Of a stretch of 64,000 nt of DNA, positions 37,401-44,774 are shown one piece after another. Source of the DNA: Capsaspora owczarzaki ATCC 30864 (taxonomy: Eukaryota > Opisthokonta > Filasterea); NCBI RefSeq assembly GCF_000151315.2, contig NW_011887302.1:528471-592470 (forward strand), in the 5' to 3' direction. Made by a program: the position numbers and the translations under genes. The notes under the pieces were generated by a model. That model was not told where the DNA came from, made no database searches, and saw only the letters and a program-made list of their open reading frames with translations. Numbering within the stretch: the first letter of the stretch is position 1; each line of letters opens with the position of its first letter.

Positions 37401-38795
37401 GGTGTACGAATCCGGGTCCTCGGTCTGGCACGCGTCCAGCGTGCTGTAGGCTTGAACGACAACATTGTCCAGGAATGGCTTGCAAGTCTGGCAGACGGAG
37501 ATGGAGGAGAAGACGCAGCTGGTGCGCATGCGAAGCACATAATCAGCAACGATTTGCCCGCAAATGGTATTCAAGTTGAGGCCAGGGAACTCGATAGCAG
37601 CGTTCGGGAAGTTGGTAATGTTGACCGCCGAGGAGGAGCCACGATCAATTGGAGCACACTGACCCAACGTTCGAGTGCAAGTGTCGCCCAGCGTGCCACA
37701 GCGATAGCCGCCGGCGCACAGACTGCCAGTGGGACATTTCGAGCCCGAAGGCACACAGACGCCGTTGCCACAGTCGAGTTGGCCTGCACATTGAGTGCCG
37801 ACCGGGCAGACGAATGCAGTATCGTAGCACCCAGAAGTCATTGTGGTCGCAAGTGGGCAGGTCGTCATGTTGGAGACGCAGAGAGACCGGTCAGTGTTGC
37901 AACGGAGCGGAGTGGTCGAGTTGCAGCAGCCAGCAGCGGTGGCGTTGTTCTGGCAGAACGTGGTGATAGCTTGCGTGCATTCCGACGACAAGGCCGTTCC
38001 AGAGGGGAAGTTGCAGCGTTGGCTCATAAAGTTGCAGAGTGTGGCATTCTGGAACGGGCAAGCGTAGCCGCAAAAGTGCTGGCTGTTGCCATTGCAAGTG
38101 AAGGGACCGGTGGGGATGGTTTCGTTTCCAGAGCTGCCAGTCGGGGAGCTCGACACGGAAGGGCTGTACGAGGCTGTAGTCGTGAGAGTTTTGGAGCTGG
38201 GAGTGACGGAGCTGGGAGTGACCGAGCTGGGAGTGACCGTTGAGTTTGCTTCTGCCGTAGCAGTGACCGTAGAGTTTGCTTCTGCCGTGGAGCTAGCAGC
38301 CGTGGAGCTAGCACTGACCGTAGAGTTCGCATCGTCCGCAGCGGAGCTCGATGCCGTAAATTCCGAAGCAAGGGATGCTGAAGATGCCGAAGCGATCGAT
38401 GCGGCAGCTGCCGAGGCAACTGATGCTGAAGTCGCCAAATGACCGCTTGCAATCGACGCGGACGTGGCCAAATAACCGCTTGCGATCGATGCGGACGTGG
38501 CCAAATTACGGCTCGCAACCGATGCTGAAGAGGCCGAAGCACGCGATGCTGAAGTTTGGTTTGAGACGAATGTCGGGCTTGGAATAACTGTCGAGCTCGC
38601 AACGGGCGAGGAGCTCTCAATGGGCGAGGAGCTCTCAATGGGCTGTGAGCTATCTGTCAAGCTCACTTCGATGGAGGTGCTCACTTCGGCAGAGGGGGTG
38701 ACCGAGGCGATGCTTGGCGAAATGCTGGCCAATGCGATTGGGGATGCCAGGGCCACAAGCACGAGCACCAGCAAGCCAAGTTGCGAGTATCTCAT
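34422..38795 (-). CDS. Polycystin-1-like REJ/GPS membrane protein with only five TM segments
   Basis: An intronless 4374-base frame gives 1457 residues. The start at 38795 opens a clear signal peptide (MRYSQLGLLVLVLVALASP). A mucin-like Ser/Thr/Ala region to about residue 240 has tandem repeats. A Cys-rich segment (about 250-390, CxxGxxC-type pairs) follows, then beta-rich sequence with a REJ-like unit (SCIIDGSDSG, FSLQCPP, PPGTMLVTIRSSSPFGG). A GPS autoproteolysis site lies at about 1100-1130, ending LLCNCTHLTAFAIF with cleavage expected between Leu and Thr. Five hydrophobic helices follow. The stretch HIYLSIFVKRHLDRNFSHVARAT and the next helices resemble TM2-TM5 of PKD1-family proteins. The PLAT domain normally between TM1 and TM2 is absent, and the chain stops before the polycystin channel module. 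It probably acts as a surface receptor or adhesion protein. Confidence 0.85.
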   Translation of the reverse strand: MRYSQLGLLVLVLVALASPIALASISPSIASVTPSAEVSTSIEVSLTDSSQPIESSSPIESSSPVASSTVIPSPTFVSNQTSASRASASSASVASRNLATSASIASGYLATSASIASGHLATSASVASAAAASIASASSASLASEFTASSSAADDANSTVSASSTAASSTAEANSTVTATAEANSTVTPSSVTPSSVTPSSKTLTTTASYSPSVSSSPTGSSGNETIPTGPFTCNGNSQHFCGYACPFQNATLCNFMSQRCNFPSGTALSSECTQAITTFCQNNATAAGCCNSTTPLRCNTDRSLCVSNMTTCPLATTMTSGCYDTAFVCPVGTQCAGQLDCGNGVCVPSGSKCPTGSLCAGGYRCGTLGDTCTRTLGQCAPIDRGSSSAVNITNFPNAAIEFPGLNLNTICGQIVADYVLRMRTSCVFSSISVCQTCKPFLDNVVVQAYSTLDACQTEDPDSYTWWANAASTTQSQFAALGCGAATASDNFEVSPGPGFVSVRWSRLKDGNLAPFSYSAEVAPSSNPTARVTSSVRPFILSDASNQTLSAVIRGTFVAGQAYVLRFRTTRGSSVTVSNPYFVTMPVGSNSTFLNFAENWLDYPNAVVYLEAADRLELSSIIGGANVCGGTGSGFCIHGVTTSWSVTGFNASLSTLASLQLEASQLPVATVLTATVTATFYTSTSNVSSTLNKSIDFLVRAPRSDASCIIDGSDSGIFMQDVFSLQCPPSVTDMGRLFFSRPQSSSGTSDGTSFFPKASAQAGLFYIDSLPPGTMLVTIRSSSPFGGQFSQTLVFTVTPPGNLNTDSAAREVVLNQAQSVFNSDQSRSGIALASTLVNAIADAGTGADTSSRREIRSQLITGAVAIVDATQAETADAVTPQDLTDTLGLFFELTRFPNELTTEGLGTALGALRIVAGLLRTVGIEEAAKVNLAATLGSLLRAIPLLQTGNNSPASREFSALAFDVLQRLGSAARANRAPGDVDVIETHDIVIRNENRDSNNLGASPISRNAGANFTVPSYAAGSAPVVGVEYVHHLNNPFAYDNATNEQASDTFSLRLTDADGNEISVGNLDPNNPILIGIPVLRPLVNPNNTLVCMFRNETTGKFSHKGCSVVSNGTDSLLCNCTHLTAFAIFEINPIDFDDVARHLSDRIAERPWLVVFLAAIVFVYLFILLPFAIRNDRRVKRDLLDASSKLGSVLDKEFAQDDAVAEILNISSGGKDDKTPIMPFKERLVLNMKNRHIYLSIFVKRHLDRNFSHVARATVGTTTLLMCMGLNTLIYNQMSFETESLAISIVNGIISTFIIFPLSTLIIELFRHSFRYPTQVRTTMANLESAMELSSISSVGNFGYDEKPASKPRKRSLADRWSAWRIPHAWQYVAYFLCFVFSATGIFLTVFWAFSETFDDDDVYRMWFISACVSIIQSVLISSTVKVFIMTAILTWVDHCRHRMNRKNSQAK
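38180..38560. repeat. Coding minisatellite in the Ser/Thr-rich stalk
   Basis: Short DNA-level tandem repeats encode VTPSS (three units near 38190-38240), AEANSTVTA (two units near 38245-38300) and ATSASIASG/ATSASVAS (three to four units near 38420-38520) in the stalk of the polycystin-like protein. Near-identical nucleotides indicate slippage or unequal exchange. Confidence 0.85.
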
Positions 38796-40834
38796 CTGCC
38801 AAACAATGTCAGGAATAGCGGAGGAGAGCAAAAACACAAGGTCAGAAGGAGAGCAAAAACACAAGGTCAAAGGAGAGCAAAAAAGAAAAACACATGGCAA
38901 AGCGATAGAGTTGGGGAAGGTGTGCCCATTGGCTCTGCCACGAAAATAAAAACCGGAGACGCGAATGCCGTTTTCTCGATGAGCGCATGCAAGGTGCTCG
39001 GCGCACCCAAGCTTCAAACGTTGAAGGAGATTATTTATTGGCTGTTTTGTTTTTTGGTTTTGACTTTCTTTTGTTTGTTGTCTTGGCTTTTTTTTTCTTT
39101 TTTTTTTACTTTCTTCTTTTTTTTGTGTGTGTGTGTGATTTTGGGGGATTTTTTTTCTCAAATTAAAGTTAAAAAAAAATTCAAGAAAACAAAGCGATCG
39201 TTCAAGGGGGCGACTTGTTTTCCCGCTGGGGCACCGATGAACGAACGGAGAGTGTGCAAGGCGTATTGTGTGCATGGCAGTCAGGTGCGAGGAAGGAAAC
39301 GCGGCAGATCTGCCATCGAGATTTCGGCCCAAAAACCTTGAAAAATACAATAAAACCAAGACACCTGACAACGCTTTCCCCCACCCCAACAACACGCATC
39401 CAAGCAGGAGGAGAGCTGTGCTGTGTCCGCTCTGTCACACACCACACACTACACTGTTGCATCAGTCATGTGGCAGCCGTCGCCATGAGCCGCAGTCGGG
39501 CAACAGCACAAACAGTTTAAAAATACACTCTCAAAAAAAGGCCAAATATAAGATTTAAGACGGACGTGATCATGCTGCCCCCGAGTCACAATTCGCGTCA
39601 AGAGACAACCTCCTGCAGCACAAAAAACCACCCCCCCCACAGAGCTGATAGATCGAAGGGATGCTGAGGATGGGCGAGGACACACACGCGGAGAACACAT
39701 GCACGAGAGGCTTTCAAAAAACACAAAAATGCGTTCAGAAAGCGAAAAACGTCACACGTTCAGCCGTTTTTTTGTTTTTTCCTTAATGAGGATGTTGTTG
39801 CCCTCAGAAAGCATGGTGGCAAAAAAGCAAGGCTTGGCTACCTCCGTCGTGCTTTTGAAAACGAGAACAGGTGGCTCATGGCTTCTGTGACGATAGGGGG
39901 ATGGGTGAAGGGAGGGGGACGATAGACGGACGGTTGAAAATGAAGGATCTTAGAAACTGGCTGATGGTGGTAAACGTACAGCTGAAAAGGAAGGAAGGAA
40001 GGAAAAAGAAGAGATCACAGAAAAGAAGGGGAAAAAATGACTGCCAAAAAATAAAACGAAAGCGAAAAAGACACGAATGGAAAAACTTCGAAACGCAGAA
40101 AAACGAAAAAAAAAAAACAAAAAAAACTTCACCCCTTCTCGCACTCTTCGTCCGCCTTTTCCCCTCCTTTTCGACCTCCTCCTCCTCCACCACCATCCGA
40201 CTTCAATCCGCTGCTGGTAAGCGCATCCTTGGGGGTATTGAGGCTGCTGGACGCGTTGTGTTTTGCTGTAGCCAAGGTCAAGCTGTGTCAGCCTGCTTTT
40301 TGACTCCGAACAGGTAAACAACCAACAAACCATCACAAAGTCCACAGCCAGTTGTGCTGTACAATGCTGTACTGTGCAGAGCTGTGCAAAGCTGTACACA
40401 AGAGTAGTTGCTGCTCAGGTTTATTTGGCACGAGAAACAGCCAAAAAAGAAACACCAAAATGACATTGATGTTTTTTTTTTTTTTTTTTTTTTTGTTTGG
40501 ACGCTTGACGTTACGCGCTTATTCTCAGCGCTCAGACCACATTTATAAACGCTGCCGTTTCGGGAACATTGTGTGTTTAGTCTCATTTTTCTTTGTGTTC
40601 ATTTTGCTTTGCGCTCTTTTCTTTTTGACTTTTTTGTTTCTCAGAAGCATTTTCAGCCTTCTTTGCTTTCCATTCACCACATCAGCTTTTCTCTCCCTCC
40701 GCTCTTCCCCCCCCCCTTTTTTTGACCCTTCGGATCGAGCAAGTCGGCGAAGGGCAGTGCACTACACCATTCGAATTAGCAAACGAAAAAGCAAACAACC
40801 TTCCTAGCGCGCTTCAGCGTACAAACACAAAGCA
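38796..40834. promoter_or_regulatory. Long divergent spacer, polycystin-like gene / RING-CCCH gene
   Basis: At 2039 bases this is the longest spacer in the window. It is rich in A- and T-runs (for example 40470-40494) and purine tracts. Four imperfect GCTGTAC/GCTGTGC units lie at about 40355-40402. A CTG|GTAAGC donor-like site at 40216 and CTCAG/TTCAG acceptors near 40640-40652 could define a 5' UTR intron of the plus-strand gene. No coding sequence is convincing. Confidence 0.45.
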
Positions 40835-43800
40835 ATGGTTGCAATTGCTGGCGCGCACTTGTCACCTCTCGCGTCATCGGCAACGTCTGTCGCACCCACG
40901 ACTTCCACCAGCATCAGCAGCAACAATTCAACCAGCACCCCAAAGCGTTCAGCGATGGCCAATGCGGGCCGAAACAACACGCACAACAACAGCAGCGGCA
41001 AGAAGCACGGAGAAAAGCCTGCAAGCAAGCGCAGCAACGCGAACGTCACCCCGAGCATCGCAGCCATCAACACCCATCCTGCGTCCGCACCACCAGCATC
41101 GGCGCTGGCTGCGTCGCCATTGTGCGATCTGACAGCGAGCGAGCAAGCAACGGCGGCGGCGGCGGCGGGAGGTGGTTTTGCGTCGGCTTCGGCCGGTGCG
41201 GTTTCGGAGGCTGGGAAAGAAAGCCAATCGGCGACGCTGGCTCCGAGCAGCGTTCCACGCGTGGCTGCGACCCTGTCGCCTGCGCACTCGGACGCCAGCG
41301 ACGATGACGACGATACGTCCAACGCAGCATGCGGATCTGTGGCCAAGGTGGCTGCGATCTCGCCTGCGGCAGCTTCGACTGGCTCGTCCAACCAACAAAT
41401 AGCGGTCACCATTTTCACGCCGCCATCGCCGCCAAACTCGCCGCGTCGCAGCAGCAGCAGCACCAGCAGCACCAGCATCCGCCAACGCGCCATGCTCACG
41501 CAAACCTCCGCTCCGGCTGGGGTGGATGGTGCGCTTGTTCACGATGCAACCTCTGCTGCATCCGCATGTTCCTCCGCTGCTGCTGCTACTGCGGAACAAA
41601 GTGCGGAAAATCGTCGCCATCATGCGTCCCATCCTCCGTCCTTTGCGTTCGCACTTCCGCTTCCCTCCTCCTCTTCGCCCTCTTTTCCCTCTGCCTCTGC
41701 CTCTGCCTCTGCCTCTGTGCCGTTGACTCTGAGTATTAATTCCAACACAGCTGCGGCAATGGCGAAGGGCGGTGGAGCGAATGTCCCATTCAGTCCGTTT
41801 TCGGATGCAACCACAACGAAAATCACGTCGCAAAGTTTCGACGCTTTGCTTGGCATCCCGACCAGCACTTCTTCTTCTGTTTCTTTGTCTTCGCCCTCAT
41901 TGTCGCTGCAGCAGCATCAGACATATCAGCAATTTTATCAGACATATCAGCAACAGCAGCAACTCCCTTTGTGGCAATCCCAACCGCAACAGCAGCAGCA
42001 GCAGCAACAGCAATGGCAACAGTCAGCCGATGCAAAGCAAACCGAGCCGTCGCTCAAAGTTTCCCCAAGCCAAGAATTCGCCGCTTTTTCAGCTCAATCC
42101 TCTTTTTCTCCTGTCACTCGCTCTTCCTCTTCTTCCTCTTCTTCTCTGTGTTCTTCTTCTTCTTCTTCGTCCTGTGCTGCTTTGCCTGGGTTGCCGGCAT
42201 TGTCTGATTCCGCCTCAGCCTCATCCTTGTTGCAATCGCATCGCAAATCCGTCTCCTTGTCGCCCTCCTCTTCTTCTTCTTCTTTCCCACCAGCCCCCAT
42301 TTCTTCCGCTGCTTGCACCGCTCTTCCCTCTTCGTCTGGCTTGAACGCACCCATGGCGATGACATCCAATCCCTATCAGCACCAGCCTTTCGCTTCGACC
42401 TCGGCTTACGTGGGCGGCTCCGCGTCTGGCGCCACGATGACCTCGGCAGACCAGTGGGACAGCTCGTTTCCCATCTTTGCGCGCGCCACCTTGCTCGACT
42501 CCAATTTCGTCCCGCAAAAAACCAACATTTTCCTGGACGACGACGACGATGATGATGACGATGGGCCTTCGTCGGGGCTGAACAGCAGCAGAAGCAGCAG
42601 CGACGAGCATCTCGATGACGAAGCGCTGCTGATTTCGGCTTCTTCGCCGCCTCGGCAACTCCACTTTGACCCGTTCGCCCTCTCGTCGACATGGAGCACC
42701 GGCGCCCCCGCTAATATCGCAGCATCCCTCGCAGCGCGCATCCAACCCAACTCCAACCCTGGCAGCAGCAGCAGCAGTAGTGGCTGGGCGAGCCCAACAA
42801 CAGCGCTCGATTCTGCCCTGTGGCACGCGACCACGACCACGGCCCAACAACGCCTTGCTGGCAGCCTGTTCCCGCAGCACCAGCCACCTCAGCAGTCCTT
42901 CTACACCCAGCAGCAGCAGCAGCATATTGGACTGGTTCAGCACCAGCAGCAGCAGCAGCTCCTTCTCCAGCAACAACAGCTGCTGCAGTTGCAGCAATTG
43001 CAGCAGCAACAACAAGCCGCGATTGCACGAATTGCGCCTGTTCACCGACCGCAGCGCGCGCAAGCAAAGCAGCAGCAGCCTCAGGCGCAACTGCAGCAAC
43101 AGCAACTGCAACAGCAACATCAATACATCCAAGCCTTCCAGCCGCAGCAACAGCAGCAACATGTGGCGTCGCTTCTCGCACCGCTCGTCCAACAGCCTCC
43201 TCCTCCGCAGTCTCAGCCACACCGCCACGCACACCCCGCCGCCTCCGCTGGCGCCATGGGGGGTGTCGGGACGCCTCGTTGGGTCAAGCGCAACATGCAT
43301 GCTCCGGATGTCAACCCCCGCGCCCGTCACGAGGCTGGCAACTGCAAGGTGTGCAAGTTCTGGCTTCAGGGCGACTGTCTGTCCCACCCGTGCACGTACT
43401 GCCACGACCCGTCGCACCTGGTTGAAAACGGCGGCGCACACACCCGTGCTCGCAGCAGCAGCAGCAGCAGCAGTGCCCAAGTTACCAACAGCAACAGCAA
43501 CGGCAACATCGGCAGCAGTGGCAGCGGTACTGCGTCGCCCGTCATGTCCAATCTGGCAGACCACCACCACCACCACCACTCTCCCTCTGCTCTGGACTTG
43601 TTTGATGCCACTGCTGTCGAGTCTCCTGTGCTCTCTACCAGCTACGATGACTGTGGACAGATGATGCGGTGCACTCGATGCAAAACCCGCCCGGTCCAGT
43701 ACTTGCTCCGATGCGGCCATTCTGGCTGCGGCAACTGCCTCATGCCGTCTGGCCCTGCGCCCTTTGCCCATCTCTCATGCTTTACCTGCAACAAAACCTT

Positions 43801-43837
43801 TCCAAAGCAAAGCGCTTCGCGTCTTGTGAGTATGTAA
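40835..43837 (+). CDS. Low-complexity Gln/Ser-rich protein with CCCH-like and C-terminal RING-like zinc fingers
   Basis: An open frame of 1000 residues. The first 800 are mostly Ser, Ala and Gln runs with an acidic DDDDDDDD stretch near residue 575 and long poly-Gln from about 675 to 790. Conserved-looking sequence begins at PRWVKRNMHAPDVNPRARHE. A CCCH-like finger follows (CKVCKFWLQGDC, then CTYCHDPSHL), of the type seen in RNA-binding proteins. After a His6 tract the last 55 residues fit a C3HC4 RING: CTRC, CGHSGC, GNC and CFTC. RNA-linked E3 ligase activity is possible inference only. The frame ends Val-Ser-Met-stop, but GTGAGT spans the last sense codons; splicing from 43826 to 43921 would replace the end with about 46 other residues. 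Which form is used cannot be told here. Confidence 0.8.
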   Translation: MVAIAGAHLSPLASSATSVAPTTSTSISSNNSTSTPKRSAMANAGRNNTHNNSSGKKHGEKPASKRSNANVTPSIAAINTHPASAPPASALAASPLCDLTASEQATAAAAAGGGFASASAGAVSEAGKESQSATLAPSSVPRVAATLSPAHSDASDDDDDTSNAACGSVAKVAAISPAAASTGSSNQQIAVTIFTPPSPPNSPRRSSSSTSSTSIRQRAMLTQTSAPAGVDGALVHDATSAASACSSAAAATAEQSAENRRHHASHPPSFAFALPLPSSSSPSFPSASASASASVPLTLSINSNTAAAMAKGGGANVPFSPFSDATTTKITSQSFDALLGIPTSTSSSVSLSSPSLSLQQHQTYQQFYQTYQQQQQLPLWQSQPQQQQQQQQQWQQSADAKQTEPSLKVSPSQEFAAFSAQSSFSPVTRSSSSSSSSLCSSSSSSSCAALPGLPALSDSASASSLLQSHRKSVSLSPSSSSSSFPPAPISSAACTALPSSSGLNAPMAMTSNPYQHQPFASTSAYVGGSASGATMTSADQWDSSFPIFARATLLDSNFVPQKTNIFLDDDDDDDDDGPSSGLNSSRSSSDEHLDDEALLISASSPPRQLHFDPFALSSTWSTGAPANIAASLAARIQPNSNPGSSSSSSGWASPTTALDSALWHATTTTAQQRLAGSLFPQHQPPQQSFYTQQQQQHIGLVQHQQQQQLLLQQQQLLQLQQLQQQQQAAIARIAPVHRPQRAQAKQQQPQAQLQQQQLQQQHQYIQAFQPQQQQQHVASLLAPLVQQPPPPQSQPHRHAHPAASAGAMGGVGTPRWVKRNMHAPDVNPRARHEAGNCKVCKFWLQGDCLSHPCTYCHDPSHLVENGGAHTRARSSSSSSSAQVTNSNSNGNIGSSGSGTASPVMSNLADHHHHHHSPSALDLFDATAVESPVLSTSYDDCGQMMRCTRCKTRPVQYLLRCGHSGCGNCLMPSGPAPFAHLSCFTCNKTFPKQSASRLVSM

Positions 43838-44774
43838 CTGGGTCGGTTTTAAAATGTTTCCTCTTTTTTTTTTTTCTTTTTCTTTTCCCCCTTCTTCTCC
43901 TTTCCTGATCTCTGCTGCTAGGTGTTCGCACCACCTACATGCGCTTCTGTCAATTCCTTCATCAGTCTCTGTCTCTTTTGCGCTTTTGCTCGCTCGCCGT
44001 GCAACCTTCTCGTAATTAATACAGTTATGAAACATGAGATTTTAAATAGTCAACATTCATAATAATAAATAAAATCATCAGTCTCGGCGCGACAGCATCG
44101 TCACACTCGGCTCGGGCTCGCGGGGGAAAATCACACCACTTCGGATCCTCCCCCCGTTACCCCGTGTACGGGAAATATAATTGTGTTGCTGATCCTTGAG
44201 CAAAAACAAGCACTGTGGCGAGATGGAGACCGTGTGGCACCAACGGCGATTTTATTCAAAGTCAGGCGATTCATGCGACGAGATCTGTTGTGCGTGTGTG
44301 TGTGTCCCACTTGACCATTTTTGCAGATGGATGGCCAAGCACAATTTATTACATATGCAACGGATCTGTAGCGTTCGGTTTGTGCGATGGCAGGCGTCAG
44401 ATTGGCACTGTTTCGGAAAAATGAAAACCAGCAACTGAAAAAACGAAAACATTGCCGAACGAACGTGAAAATTGTTCAAAGTGCTTCAATCCGAACATGT
44501 CGTGCACCACAGCAATCAACTATCAGCAACACACACACGATTATCCGTACAACGAGCGCCAGAGTCTCACACGTCCAGCCGGCAAAAAGTAAGCGGGCGG
44601 TTTTTGTTTCATGAAGATTCGGCGTTTTCAAAGTGGATTCGAAGCACTCATTCTGTGAGATCTATAGTCCACCCACAACCACACACAATATCAGCCGCTC
44701 AGAAAACCAACCCCATTTACCAAACGCAAATCATACCAGCTTCAGTCAATTTTCTATTGGCGTCCCTCAAATCA
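43838..44774. other. Intergenic region between RING-CCCH gene and C9orf72
   Basis: A 937-base spacer. The first part has a long pyrimidine tract ending CTGCTAG at 43921 (possible 3' splice site of the upstream gene) and AATAAATAAAATC near 44061-44075 that may serve as its polyadenylation signal. The remainder should hold the C9orf72 promoter and 5' UTR. The short ORFs here look spurious. Confidence 0.5.

Noticed and set aside
38796-39395. 200-codon upstream extension of the polycystin-like frame
   Set aside because: Low-complexity Lys/Thr/Leu sequence precedes an excellent signal peptide at 38795; the extension is unlikely to be translated.
42221-43771. 516-codon antisense ORF opposite the RING-CCCH gene
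   Set aside because: It is the complement of Gln/Ser/Ala-repeat codons (giving poly-Leu/Ala) and has no domain; the plus-strand frame has the zinc fingers.
44196-44438. 80-codon ORF upstream of C9orf72
   Set aside because: Composition unlike neighbouring genes and no recognisable motif; probably 5' UTR or spacer.
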